The notes: generated by a model not told the origin, from the letters alone. Positions 26,484 through 35,422 are shown, counted from the stretch's first letter. The stretch: DNA of 55,492 nt from Moraxellaceae bacterium AER2_44_116 (GCA_006546595.1 VIAD01000018.1:1-55492), one strand, 5' to 3'. Numbers and translations are program-made.

Positions 26484-28337
26484 TTAATAGCCCAATGCCC
26501 GCGCGGCATGATAAAAACCATAAGAAGCCAGCCACGCCAATAACAATGGCCAAGCCACTGCCAGCGCGGTAAACCATTTACTTTTAGACTCAGCATATAA
26601 AGTGGCGACGGTGGACAAACACGGGGTATAAATTAAGGTAAAAATCATAAAGCTATAACATTGTACCCAATCCATACTGGCGGCAATTTGTTGGCTCAAA
26701 GCAGTATCTTGCAAGCCATAAATCACGGCTAACGAACCGACGACGATTTCTTTTGCAACAAAACCAAAAATCAAGGCAATCGCCATTTGATTATCAATGC
26801 CAATCGGAGCTAAAACGGGGTGAAAGAATGCACCTATTGCCCCTGCCCAACTTTCAGGACTAGCGACGACCACACCTATCGGCAAATGGGTTAATGCCCA
26901 AACTAAAGTAACACCCAAGACAATAAACTTAGTGGCTCGTTGTAGGAAATGCCGCGCCTCTTGCCATGCTCTTAACCACAACATCCGTAGAGTGGGCAAG
27001 CGATACGGTGGCAACTCTAAAACAAACGGCTCACGGTCTTTAAAATAGCGTTTGAAAATAAAAGCCGTTAATACAGCAGTAAAAACGCTTAATAAATACA
27101 AACTAAATAACACTAATGGGGCTTGTTGCGGGCTAAATAAAATGGTCGCCAAAAACAAAAACACTTGTAGCCTTGCCGAACATAAAGAAAAAGGAATAAT
27201 CAGCATCGTCAATAGCCGCAATGCTTTAGAGCGCATCACTCGTGTCCCCATCAACGCAGGGACATTACAACCAAAGCCCATTAAAATCATGACAAAACTG
27301 CGGCCATCTAAGCCTAGCTTGGCCATAAATGCATCCATCAAATAGGCTGCTCTGGAAAAATAGCCCGTATCTTCGACTACGGCCATAAAGAGGAAAAAGA
27401 CAATAATAATCGGCACAAAGGTAGCGACAGTCGCTAAACCATCCCACAAACCATCTAAAACAAAACTAGAAACAATCGCGGGAGCATAACTAAAAATCGG
27501 CGTTAAGATGGTATCTTTTAACCAGCCCTGCCCCGCATCCACGGCCTCTTGTAATGGCGCACCCAAGATATAAACAGCTTGAAACAGTGCAAATAAAATC
27601 AGAAAAAACAGCGGCAAACCTAAAAACGGATGCAATAACCATTTATCTAAACGACTGGCTAATTGTTTGGAAGCCAACACAGGAATATCAACGGCGGCGT
27701 TAAATAAGGCGTGCGTTTCGGCGTGAATGATTTCATCCGAAGGCAATTGCTCGAAGTTTTCTTGGGTCGCAGCAACGGATTGATGCGTATGCAATACACG
27801 CTGAAATGTGGGCACAATTTGATTCATGCCCCGACCCAACTTGGCACTCACCGCCACCACAGGCATATTAAGCAATTGACTAAGCTTGGCGGTATCAATC
27901 CGAATACCTAATTGCTCTGCTTCGTCTTGCATATTTAAGACTAATACGGCAGGTAAACCCAACGCACGAATTTGACAAGCTAAATGGAGTTGCCGTTCGA
28001 TTTGCACACTATTAATGACAATAGCGACGACATCAACCCGTTGCGAACAGAGGAAGTTACGCACAACCGCTTCATCTTCAGAGAAGCCGCGCATATCGTA
28101 CAAACCCGGCAAATCCACGAGTTCAACGACACTGTCACCGACAATTAATCGCGCAGCCAGTAAATCAACCGTCACACCTGGCCAATTGCCGATACGCGCA
28201 GATGCACCTGTTAGTCGGTTGAAAAAAGTTGACTTGCCCGTATTGGGCATACCGATAATAGCAATGCGGCGGCGAGTATTGGGTTCAAGCGGCGGTAACG
28301 AGGATGCTGGCGGCATCTTGGCGGCGCATGATGACAT
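26484..28337 (-). CDS. feoB: Ferrous iron transporter FeoB
   Basis: A 617-residue inner-membrane Fe2+ transporter. The N-terminal G domain shows G1 GMPNTGKSTFFNRLTG, G3 DLPGLYDM and G4 LNMQDE. The membrane part has the gate motifs, including a cysteine-containing MGFGCNVPALMGTRVMRS and the second-half LLTMLIIPFSLCSARLQVF. It is shorter than E. coli FeoB (about 770). The start is uncertain: ATG at 28337 has GGAAC upstream, and ATG at 28316 is an alternative. Both overlap the 3' end of feoA (stop at 28285) by 32-53 bases, so feoB translation is coupled to feoA. No feoC follows. Confidence 0.94.
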   Translation of the reverse strand: MSSCAAKMPPASSLPPLEPNTRRRIAIIGMPNTGKSTFFNRLTGASARIGNWPGVTVDLLAARLIVGDSVVELVDLPGLYDMRGFSEDEAVVRNFLCSQRVDVVAIVINSVQIERQLHLACQIRALGLPAVLVLNMQDEAEQLGIRIDTAKLSQLLNMPVVAVSAKLGRGMNQIVPTFQRVLHTHQSVAATQENFEQLPSDEIIHAETHALFNAAVDIPVLASKQLASRLDKWLLHPFLGLPLFFLILFALFQAVYILGAPLQEAVDAGQGWLKDTILTPIFSYAPAIVSSFVLDGLWDGLATVATFVPIIIVFFLFMAVVEDTGYFSRAAYLMDAFMAKLGLDGRSFVMILMGFGCNVPALMGTRVMRSKALRLLTMLIIPFSLCSARLQVFLFLATILFSPQQAPLVLFSLYLLSVFTAVLTAFIFKRYFKDREPFVLELPPYRLPTLRMLWLRAWQEARHFLQRATKFIVLGVTLVWALTHLPIGVVVASPESWAGAIGAFFHPVLAPIGIDNQMAIALIFGFVAKEIVVGSLAVIYGLQDTALSQQIAASMDWVQCYSFMIFTLIYTPCLSTVATLYAESKSKWFTALAVAWPLLLAWLASYGFYHAARALGY

Positions 28338-28515
28338 CAGTAGTTCCAATGCGGAGTTGTAGAGGACCTGCGAATGGTGCGCGGCGGATGACTTCGACCA
28401 GTTGCCCAACACGCAAACCTAAAGCACTGAGGCGATGTGCAAACTCGGGAGATACCGTAATCGCATCAATATAGGCTTTTTGACCTGTCGAAAGACTTCG
28501 TAAAGATTTTGTCAT
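28285..28515 (-). CDS. feoA: Ferrous iron transport protein A (FeoA)
   Basis: A 76-residue cytoplasmic SH3-like protein that supports FeoB. The family pattern is seen in RLSALGLRVGQLVEVIRRAPFAGPLQLRIG and in the final strand TDVIMRRQDAASILV, split here only by length. It is the first gene of feoAB, preceded by a promoter and a probable Fur site, and overlaps the feoB start. Confidence 0.92.
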   Translation of the reverse strand: MTKSLRSLSTGQKAYIDAITVSPEFAHRLSALGLRVGQLVEVIRRAPFAGPLQLRIGTTDVIMRRQDAASILVTAA

Positions 28516-28532
28516 CGTAGCGCACTCTAAAT

Positions 28533-28551
28533 GAGAACTAATGTCATTATC
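28533..28551 (-). promoter_or_regulatory. Probable Fur box of feoAB
   Basis: Read on the minus strand the site is GATAATGACATTAGTTCTC, which matches 14 of 19 positions of the Fur consensus (GATAATGATAATCATTATC), with the left half intact. It covers the -10 element of the predicted feoA promoter and lies 17 bases before the feoA start, as expected for an iron-repressed gene. Confidence 0.65.
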
Positions 28552-28574
28552 ATTTAACTATAGATAAAGAGCAA
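28546..28574 (-). promoter_or_regulatory. Predicted feoA promoter
   Basis: On the minus strand, -35 TTGCTC (28574-28569), a 17-base spacer and -10 GATAAT (28551-28546). The -10 lies inside the Fur box. The spacing is ideal and the hexamers are each one or two bases off consensus. Confidence 0.55.
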
Positions 28575-28848
28575 GGATTATTTTGCACAACCCATTTGAC
28601 GCTAAAGTATCACTCTCTGTCAATATACCCACAAATTTATTATGGGATTTCAACAAGCAAGATCATTTTTTGCAGGGGCTAATTTACTCGCCAACAGATA
28701 TTACAGAACGATGTCATTCAATTAAGAAAATTTGCCGACAAAAACCACCCCTTCGACTCCGCTCAGGAGCTTTTTTCGTTGACTGAGCGGAGTCGAAGTT
28801 CAGCTATAACAGCTTTACTGACCAGTATTACCCTAACCCTAGCAGAAG
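28575..28848. other. Intergenic region between feoA promoter and ribA end
   Basis: No gene is supported. A worn single arm of the family B palindrome is at 28672-28693 (AGGGGCTAATTTACTCGCC, two changes from the 23.6 kb copy). A complete family A palindrome is at 28749-28798, beyond the ribA stop. Confidence 0.5.
28749..28798. repeat. REP-like palindrome, family A copy 3
   Basis: Arms CTTCGACTCCGCTCA (28751 onward) and TGAGCGGAGTCGAAG (to 28798) are perfect, with a spacer containing six T. It stands about 50 bases past the ribA stop in the gap to feoA and may act as a transcript-end hairpin. Confidence 0.92.
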
Positions 28849-29433
28849 TTAAAAGAGATGCCCCATTTTCTCTTCTTTGGTGTCTAGGTATTGATCGTTA
28901 TGAGGATTGCGTCCCGTCATTAACGGCACACGCTCGACGACTTGAATATGATGCTTTTCTAAAGCAGCGACTTTGAGTGGGTTATTGGTCATTAACCGTA
29001 CTTGGCTCACGCCCAAATGCTTGAGCATTTCTTCACACATGCTGTATTCACGTAAGTCGGGGGCAAAACCTAATTGCTCGTTAGCTTCCACCGTGTCTGC
29101 GCCTGCATCTTGTAGGGCATAAGCACGTACTTTGTTGACTAGACCAATGCCCCGCCCCTCTTGGCGTAAATATAAAATCACACCGCGTCCTGCTTGGGCG
29201 ATATTGCTCATTGCCGCTTCAAGTTGTGGCCCACAGTCACAACGTAACGAACCAAAGCCATCACCTGTGAGACATTCGGAATGCACACGCGCTAATACAG
29301 GTTGACCATCAGCAATATTGCCCATACTTAGAGCGATATGTTCTTGTTTAGTATCACTTTCTTCAAAGGCATGAATTAAAAAGTGACCATGACGAGTGGG
29401 TAATTTAGAGGTAGCAATAAAGATAATTGACAC
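28849..29433 (-). CDS. ribA: GTP cyclohydrolase II (RibA)
   Basis: A 194-residue enzyme catalysing the first step of riboflavin synthesis from GTP. The zinc and catalytic region is complete: ARVHSECLTGDGFGSLRCDCG, with three zinc cysteines. LRQEGRGIGLVNKVRAYALQ, VEANEQLGFAPDLREY, LLTNNPLKV-like MTNNPLKVAAL and the C-terminal YLDTKEEKMGHLF also match. GTG at 29433 is chosen because MSIIFIATSKLPTRHGHF aligns with the start of E. coli RibA (196 residues); a 15-codon longer ATG reading is less likely. It is the working RibA, since the second half of ribBA in this window lacks these residues. Confidence 0.94.
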   Translation of the reverse strand: MSIIFIATSKLPTRHGHFLIHAFEESDTKQEHIALSMGNIADGQPVLARVHSECLTGDGFGSLRCDCGPQLEAAMSNIAQAGRGVILYLRQEGRGIGLVNKVRAYALQDAGADTVEANEQLGFAPDLREYSMCEEMLKHLGVSQVRLMTNNPLKVAALEKHHIQVVERVPLMTGRNPHNDQYLDTKEEKMGHLF

Positions 29434-29561
29434 GCGGGACAGCTCTCGGCGACAAAAAATAATGGTTGATTGTAGCAAGAGTGAAGGCTTAGAGGGAATA
29501 ATTAGGCGGACTGGGGGGTTTTGGCGTAAAGAAGGCAGCCTGAGCCGCTTTCTTCAACGAA

Positions 29562-32500
29562 CTACACTCGTTTAATCTGACTCACAATACCTTCGTCTTT
29601 GATCTTTTTATCTGCCGCTAACAATAGGGCTTTACTGAGAATTACCGATAGCATGTGGTCACCTTCAAACGGCAAATATAAACCTTCGGTCGAAGCTTCT
29701 TTTTGTTTACTACTTGGCACAATACACAGATACTGGTCGTTCGGCTCCATCAAAATATTGCTGCTACCTAAATGAATTTTATAGGTGCGTAAATCGCCTT
29801 TCACAATCAAATGCTTATTATCAAACGAGCAACGCGGTGCAATCGCTAACTTAGAGATGATATTGCTTAAGACGTCTTTACGGACAATGGCTCGTGCCGA
29901 TAACTCCGCTTTAGAAAATGCGTCAATATAGTCGGCATGATTATTATCGGCATACATATCGGTTGCTGCATCTGTACCGATAGAAGTCACACCGACAAAC
30001 AAATCAATATCACGCATCATTTCCGAAAAAACAATAGGCGGTACATCAACCAAAGCACACGACTGACCTGCATGAGAAAAACGCACTGCTGCTGTCGTTA
30101 TATACTGATATAAGCCTGCTGCTGTGGTTAGGCTTCCTTCAGGAATATCTAACTCTAAACGTACGCCTATTTGCCATGCAGGCACGCCTTGGCATGGATG
30201 GTTATGACCATCAAAATTGCCTTGCAAACGATAGCCCCAACCACGCTCTTTGCATAACGCCGCAAAGTGATGTTGCTTTAATATATGTCGAGCAAAACGA
30301 TTGGAATAATCTCCCGTTTCTATCTCGGCTGGCGTAATAAAATAGACTTCTCGATAAGCCTGTTTAATGGGCTGTACGATTTGTTGTGCGGTTAATAAAG
30401 TACGCCATTGTTGTACTTCTTCGACCGTTGATAAAATGGGATGCCATAAGGTGACTACGGCATCATCCGCAATTGTCGTTAATGGTTGCTGCTGAGCGTT
30501 GACTAAACTATCCGCCAAAAACAACCCGTGCTGAATTTGTCCTTGATGCTCAAATCGCCAAATTAAACGCTTGCCGAGCCAACTTAATAAGGGATGTTGA
30601 ATAAACCGTGCTTGCCAGTCGCTAAAATGCCACTGTCTTTTGCGTAAATAGCTGTCTTCTAGGCGTTTAATTTGCCCTGTGAGTACGTCTTGAATATCGG
30701 TGATTTCTTTTTGCCAGTCCTTAAGCTCACTCCGATAATCTTGTTTCACAGACGCAGGCATTTTTTTTAAGACACTACCATCGCGGGAGTTTGACCATTG
30801 CTCTTGAATATTTTTTGAACCTTGTAAATGAGCAATCACATGATATTGACCAAATGTCGCTTGCTTAGAATAGGCATTTAAGCCAAATAACGGCACAGAC
30901 AATTCTTCTAAATCATCTTGTGATATGCCTTGACGTGCAGCAGCTTCGGCTAAGGACTTTTCAATAAGCTTTAAGCCTGCTTTAAATTTAACTTTGCTGC
31001 GTAATTTAGATAATTGCACTACGCCTTGTGCGCCCAATAAGCCCAAGGTATAGAGTGCTGCGTTCGCTACCGCAGGCGCACGCGCACCCACGCCGTAGGC
31101 TTTGCTATAGCCAAAGCCTACCAAGCCGCCTAATACCGAAGCAAACACCTCAGACCCCGTCAAGCTACATAACCAAATAAAGCCTTTAATAGCGACTTTA
31201 TTGGCTTCACTAAAGGCATTACTTAATTCAACATGGTTACCTTTTACGTCATCCAACACAAATTCTAACCATTGTGTGGCTTTGCCATTAAAATCTTCGA
31301 CTGTCTTCACCAGCGTTTTGGCATGGGTGAGCCATGTTTTTTTCGGGCTACCCCCGTCTGCTTTTGCGGCGTGCGCCCATAAGATGTTCCATGCGTGTTG
31401 TTGGGCGAGTGGCATCGTGGCAATATCGGCGGCAATCAGTGCTGGCCAGCTTGCGCTGTGTAACTCGCCATAATTCAACTTATACAAAGAAAAACGCTGA
31501 CCGATTTTATCGTCAAAAGGTAAGATTACAGATGTGCCAAAAGGTAAAGCTACAGGTACATCATCCTTTGGCAGGCCAATTAACACTTTGAGTCGCGACT
31601 TAATTTGTAAATAACTTTCTTCTTTTAGTGAATGGCACGATAATGCTTCATACTGCTCATAAAAATTAATAGTTTTTTGTAGTAAATCCAAGCTAAAAAT
31701 ATTTTCTCTCTTAAACCACTCCATTAAATTAATTAAACTTTTGAAAACCACAGTATTATAACAAGAAGAGAAAGGCTTAAATATACATAATAACTCCAGC
31801 AACAATAATTCATTAAGTGCTTTTTTACTTTTATAAAGAGCCACTAATAAGCAGTCTATAATAAGAGTACTCTTAGGAATAACTCGAGCATTTAAACTTA
31901 ACAGCAATTTTTTTTCAAGACTCTCCAACATACGCACTTCAAAGAAAAACTCAGTCCACAATATAGTTAATTGATGAAAATCCTCATAATCTAGTGTCAA
32001 TAAAGCCTTAGTACTTCGTAACTCAAGAGCCTTTTCCAAAACCGTAGAAGTCAGAGAAAGCCCCTCTGCCTCTTCTCTAAAATTGTTTAACAACCTATAG
32101 GAATATGTATTTAATCTTCTATTTTCTGGGTCAAAACCAAAATACTTATTTACAATTCGATATTGAGAAATAAATAAATATAAGGTGTTTTTTATTTTCT
32201 GCGCCTCTTCTTTATTACAATCATCCATAACAATTAAACTACTACAAAAAGACTCTAATACATTAATTATTTTTTCACTAAGGCATGTTTTACCTCTTAA
32301 AATACATAACATTAATAGCAATATATCAAATACACCTGTGCCTGCATACAAAATAGGCCTAAACGCATTTAATGCCATTAAAACCATCTCTTCAGTCACT
32401 GGCAAAGGCGTATAACCGTGTATTGCTAAAGGTCTGAATCGATCATAACAAACCATTAACAACTCATTAATTAAGGAGTCACCTTGTATTTCTTGATATA

Positions 32501-32717
32501 TACCTTCTTGTTTTGCCTCAAAGAAAAACTCTAGCCATAATAATATCAATGCTATGCAATCTTCTTGCTCCCTTAATGCCCAAACCGCCTTGCGTACTTC
32601 TGTATCTAAACTAAAAACAGTCACCCTAAACTCATTCAACAACACACACGTTTCGGGTTGAAGCTGCTCTACGGCTAACACATCAAAATACTTATGTAAT
32701 AACTCATCGGCTGTCAT
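29562..32717 (-). CDS. DUF4132-type large protein with duplicated N-terminal module
   Basis: A 1051-residue protein. The C-terminal half (about 640-1045) resembles DUF4132 proteins: SDWQARFIQHPLLSWLGKRL, VTLWHPI, a REVYFITPAE segment, YSNRFARHIL and a last part with DLRTYKIHLGSSNILMEPN. A small glycine-rich hydrophobic stretch is at about 520-590. The N-terminal 380 residues contain a tandem repeat: KYF at 9 and 191, LLNxF at 26 and 209, LWxEFFFE at 60 and 253. This part (31570-32717) is much more AT-rich than the rest of the gene, suggesting a different origin. No signal peptide or known catalytic motif is visible. The small gene just upstream is probably its partner. The function of DUF4132 is unknown. 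Confidence 0.75.
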   Translation of the reverse strand: MTADELLHKYFDVLAVEQLQPETCVLLNEFRVTVFSLDTEVRKAVWALREQEDCIALILLWLEFFFEAKQEGIYQEIQGDSLINELLMVCYDRFRPLAIHGYTPLPVTEEMVLMALNAFRPILYAGTGVFDILLLMLCILRGKTCLSEKIINVLESFCSSLIVMDDCNKEEAQKIKNTLYLFISQYRIVNKYFGFDPENRRLNTYSYRLLNNFREEAEGLSLTSTVLEKALELRSTKALLTLDYEDFHQLTILWTEFFFEVRMLESLEKKLLLSLNARVIPKSTLIIDCLLVALYKSKKALNELLLLELLCIFKPFSSCYNTVVFKSLINLMEWFKRENIFSLDLLQKTINFYEQYEALSCHSLKEESYLQIKSRLKVLIGLPKDDVPVALPFGTSVILPFDDKIGQRFSLYKLNYGELHSASWPALIAADIATMPLAQQHAWNILWAHAAKADGGSPKKTWLTHAKTLVKTVEDFNGKATQWLEFVLDDVKGNHVELSNAFSEANKVAIKGFIWLCSLTGSEVFASVLGGLVGFGYSKAYGVGARAPAVANAALYTLGLLGAQGVVQLSKLRSKVKFKAGLKLIEKSLAEAAARQGISQDDLEELSVPLFGLNAYSKQATFGQYHVIAHLQGSKNIQEQWSNSRDGSVLKKMPASVKQDYRSELKDWQKEITDIQDVLTGQIKRLEDSYLRKRQWHFSDWQARFIQHPLLSWLGKRLIWRFEHQGQIQHGLFLADSLVNAQQQPLTTIADDAVVTLWHPILSTVEEVQQWRTLLTAQQIVQPIKQAYREVYFITPAEIETGDYSNRFARHILKQHHFAALCKERGWGYRLQGNFDGHNHPCQGVPAWQIGVRLELDIPEGSLTTAAGLYQYITTAAVRFSHAGQSCALVDVPPIVFSEMMRDIDLFVGVTSIGTDAATDMYADNNHADYIDAFSKAELSARAIVRKDVLSNIISKLAIAPRCSFDNKHLIVKGDLRTYKIHLGSSNILMEPNDQYLCIVPSSKQKEASTEGLYLPFEGDHMLSVILSKALLLAADKKIKDEGIVSQIKRV

Positions 32718-32734
32718 GTTCTTATTTCCTTTAA

Positions 32735-33130
32735 TTAACCGCTTACTAACGGTACTAACTTCACAAAATGCACAGTAGAAACTTCGGAGATGGTAAACGC
32801 CTCATCTAGCTCAGTAATTTGCTTATCGTCCACCAATAAAAAAAAGCCATTATGCTCAAAGGCTTCATAAGCTTTACGACATTGCGCTTCTGCATCAATC
32901 GTACGCTTAGGTCTGCTTTCGTAATCGTTGAGAATAATTTCTGCTTGAGTCGGCTGTACCAAACCATTAAACCGCAACTGTTGTTCGGCTTGGTTATAAC
33001 GCGCCACTTCGTGATAAATACGTTCAGTAATAATTTTTCTGGCCGTGGTTAAAGTGCTGGCCAATTGCAATTGCAGGCTATTTAAGACTTTGCCTGACAT
33101 TGTATTATCGGTAATGGTGATACTAATCAT
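32735..33130 (-). CDS. Uncharacterised 131-residue protein, partner of the DUF4132 gene
   Basis: I do not recognise this family. The protein is soluble, with no signal peptide or membrane segment. It begins with a beta-like ISITITDNTMSGKVLNSLQL and has helical, charged middle parts (ARKIITERIYHEVARYNQAEQ). It ends with two hydrophobic strands (GFFLLVDDKQI and VSTVHFVKLVPLVSG). A good reading frame, the short 17-base gap to the DUF4132 gene and the same strand argue for a real gene co-transcribed with it. Its composition is like the core genome, unlike the AT-rich start of its neighbour. Confidence 0.75.
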   Translation of the reverse strand: MISITITDNTMSGKVLNSLQLQLASTLTTARKIITERIYHEVARYNQAEQQLRFNGLVQPTQAEIILNDYESRPKRTIDAEAQCRKAYEAFEHNGFFLLVDDKQITELDEAFTISEVSTVHFVKLVPLVSG

Positions 33131-33250
33131 GTCACTCCCTCGCTTGTTGTTATTGATGCAATAATAACCTTGTGTCCCTGAGTCTAACTGATTTATTTTT
33201 AGGATTGATAGCCATTAAATCTGCAGCGCGTCTTAAATTGACGTGCCAAT

Positions 33251-33272
33251 AAAAAAGCAGCTAACGCTGCTT
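33251..33272 (-). terminator. Terminator of the retropepsin-like gene
   Basis: Stem AAGCAGC (33255-33261) with GCTGCTT (33266-33272) and a 4-base loop; on the minus strand it is followed by a run of T. It lies about 12 bases past the stop of the protease gene. Confidence 0.85.
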
Positions 33273-33283
33273 ATTCAAACTTT

Positions 33284-33931
33284 TCACTTCCCCGTCAACT
33301 TCAACCGACTCCCTTCATGCGTCATATTCACCCGCCCTAAAAAACTCATACCCAACAAAATAGGCATATTATCTTCGGTATCTCGGACACTCGCTTGCAC
33401 ACTCGTCACGGTAATTGCACCGACTTTGACTTTATCAAGCAAAATTTTCCAGTTTTTAACTGTGCCATTAGCCGTGCCACTCAGGCCTTCTTTACCCAAA
33501 CGCCGATAATCAATACCTAATCGTTGGGCATCTTTGCGGTTCATAGAAACGGTATTTGCACCTGTATCCACCAAAAAAGTCACCACATTGCCATTAATCA
33601 TGCCATTGGTAATAAATTGATCGCTAGCATTGGCACTAATTTCTACCGTCCCCTGACTGGTACTGCTTTTTTGAATGGCACTATAATCTTGACCAAGACC
33701 AAACACTCGCTCTTTGCCACCAATACTGATGCGCGCTTCTTGAGAGCTAACCGCCATCAGTTTGATGTCTTCGTACTTCTCACCCAGTTTAAGGATGTGC
33801 GTTTCACCATCTATTTTGACAATGGCACGGTCGGCCAGTAACCCTAAAACGGTAATATCTTGCGCCGAGACACTGGCACTCATCAAGGCAATGGCTAAAA
33901 AGCTAACCAGCCGTTGTAGATAATCAACCAT
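33284..33931 (-). CDS. Retropepsin-like aspartic protease, secreted
   Basis: A 215-residue protein with a signal peptide (hydrophobic residues about 8-21, cleavage after SVSA). A small N-terminal domain (about 25-85) is followed by a single retropepsin domain with the catalytic motif VDTGANTVSMN and, later, ILLGMSFLGRVNMTHEGSRL. Because only one DTGA motif exists, it should act as a homodimer, as in the clan AA family found in many Proteobacteria (TIGR02281 type). The start at 33931 lies inside the 3' end of pgpA (overlap 37 bases), giving translational coupling. The substrate is unknown. Confidence 0.85.
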   Translation of the reverse strand: MVDYLQRLVSFLAIALMSASVSAQDITVLGLLADRAIVKIDGETHILKLGEKYEDIKLMAVSSQEARISIGGKERVFGLGQDYSAIQKSSTSQGTVEISANASDQFITNGMINGNVVTFLVDTGANTVSMNRKDAQRLGIDYRRLGKEGLSGTANGTVKNWKILLDKVKVGAITVTSVQASVRDTEDNMPILLGMSFLGRVNMTHEGSRLKLTGK

Positions 33932-34395
33932 AACAAACCACCTGCGGCAAAACCTGCCAACACATCATCAAACATAATGCCAAAACCGCCATTTAAGTGT
34001 TTATCGCACCACGAAATAGGCCACGGTTTGAGAATATCAAACAATCGAAATAAGGCAAAGCCAAGCACAAGATAACTATAAGTTTGTAAGTTCCACGCGG
34101 CGATAGGAATCAGTGGTAACAAGGTCAGCCATTGACCGACAAACTCATCCCAGACTATCGCTTCGTGGTCGTGGACTTTTAAAATATCTGCCGCCGCGCC
34201 ACATAACCACACACCAAAAATACTGGCGATGACAATCAGGCCAATACTCCCCCATAACCCTAACGCGACTAATACAGGAAAAAACAACAGCGACAAAGCC
34301 GAACCTGCTGTTCCCGGTGCTTTGGGCGATAAACCCGACCCTAGACCAAACGCGAGAAAGATAATGGGGTTTTTAATGGGATAAGGCGTGGGCAT
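33895..34395 (-). CDS. pgpA: Phosphatidylglycerophosphatase A (PgpA)
   Basis: A 166-residue inner-membrane enzyme that dephosphorylates phosphatidylglycerol phosphate. Family motifs are GLGSGLSPKAPGTAGS near the N-terminus, the acidic VWDEFVGQW, and DVLAGFAAG near the C-terminus. Three or four hydrophobic segments are visible. The start at 34395 (AGG eight bases upstream) leaves 7 bases to the thiL stop; an ATG 11 codons upstream would overlap thiL. thiL-pgpA adjacency is typical. Confidence 0.94.
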   Translation of the reverse strand: MPTPYPIKNPIIFLAFGLGSGLSPKAPGTAGSALSLLFFPVLVALGLWGSIGLIVIASIFGVWLCGAAADILKVHDHEAIVWDEFVGQWLTLLPLIPIAAWNLQTYSYLVLGFALFRLFDILKPWPISWCDKHLNGGFGIMFDDVLAGFAAGGLLWLIIYNGWLAF

Positions 34396-34402
34396 AAAGT
34401 AC

Positions 34403-35353
34403 CTAAAAGTGTTGATAACCTGAAACATTATTCATTGTTTTGGCAAAGCCATGATGACTAAAACGTAAGCCACCTGCTTGGCTAATCGTGCCAATACGGG
34501 TGATCGGTACGTCTAAGTCGGGTAGTTTGGCAAAGCTTTCATCGGATAGTGTAAAACATAACTCATAATCATCACCCGACGTTAACGCCAATTGCCACGC
34601 CTCTTCTACGGGCAAGCTTTTTAAGGCGGCGGATAACGGCAGTTTTTCCAGTTCAATGTCTGCGCCAAGATGGGATGCTTGCAAAATATGGCCTAAATCT
34701 TGGGCTAAACCATCTGAAACATCTAAACACGCAGATGCAAGCCCCCGTAACGCCACGCCTAATTGCAAGCGCGGCTGAGGAAAATCTAAACGGCCTTTAA
34801 CATACTGAGCAAATTCATCGCTCAATGCGGACGACGTTTTACCTAACGCCACTTGCAGACCTAAACCTGCATCGCCAATTGTTCCTGAGACATAAATCCC
34901 ATCACCGACATGGGCATTATGACGTGTTAACGCTTGATTAAATGGTATAGAACCTAGTGCGGTAATAGTGATACTCAATGCGCCTTTGGTGGTATCGCCA
35001 CCGACTAACGCGACATGGCTTTTTTTCGCTAAGTTGAATAAGCCGCGTGAAAATTCGGTCAGAAATAACTCATTTTGCGACGGTAAGCTGAGTGCCAGTA
35101 AAAACCAACGCGGCGTTGCGCCCATTGCGGCTAAGTCAGACAAGTTCACCGCTAAGGCTTTATGGCCAATCGCAAAGGGATGAGTATTTTCAGGAAAATG
35201 CCGACCCGAAATAAAGGTATCGGTAGTGGCAACGAGGACTTCGCCTGTAGGCACTTGCAGTAAGGCGGCATCATCACCAATACCTAACATAACACCGTCG
35301 TGGTGACTTTGACGGCCAAAGTATTGGCTAATGAGCTGAAATTCTGAGGGCAT
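34403..35353 (-). CDS. thiL: Thiamine-monophosphate kinase (ThiL)
   Basis: A 316-residue kinase making thiamine diphosphate from the monophosphate. The AIR-synthase/PurM-like fold shows MLGIGDDAALL, the signature NLSDLAAMGATPRWFLLALSLP, VGGDTTKG and the C-terminal CLDVSDGLAQDLGHI and LTSGDDYELCF. Length fits the family (about 325). It lies between nusB and pgpA in the usual order; the gap to nusB holds two palindromic repeats. Confidence 0.95.
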   Translation of the reverse strand: MPSEFQLISQYFGRQSHHDGVMLGIGDDAALLQVPTGEVLVATTDTFISGRHFPENTHPFAIGHKALAVNLSDLAAMGATPRWFLLALSLPSQNELFLTEFSRGLFNLAKKSHVALVGGDTTKGALSITITALGSIPFNQALTRHNAHVGDGIYVSGTIGDAGLGLQVALGKTSSALSDEFAQYVKGRLDFPQPRLQLGVALRGLASACLDVSDGLAQDLGHILQASHLGADIELEKLPLSAALKSLPVEEAWQLALTSGDDYELCFTLSDESFAKLPDLDVPITRIGTISQAGGLRFSHHGFAKTMNNVSGYQHF

Positions 35354-35369
35354 GATACCTTCGGGTGTC

Positions 35370-35422
35370 TGTAGGGTGCGTAGTACGCACCCTACAATGG
35401 TAATGGGCGAATAAATTCGCCC
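35370..35422. repeat. Two adjacent family B palindromes
   Basis: The first has 13-bp arms, TGTAGGGTGCGTA (35370-35382) and its inverse (35384-35396). The second is GGGCGAAT-AA-ATTCGCCC (35405-35422). Both are followed by CCTACA-type flanks. They fill the 75-base gap between nusB and thiL. Confidence 0.88.

Noticed and set aside
28583..28976. Small open frames beside ribA
   Set aside because: One crosses a REP-like palindrome and the other runs antisense into ribA; neither has protein-like composition.
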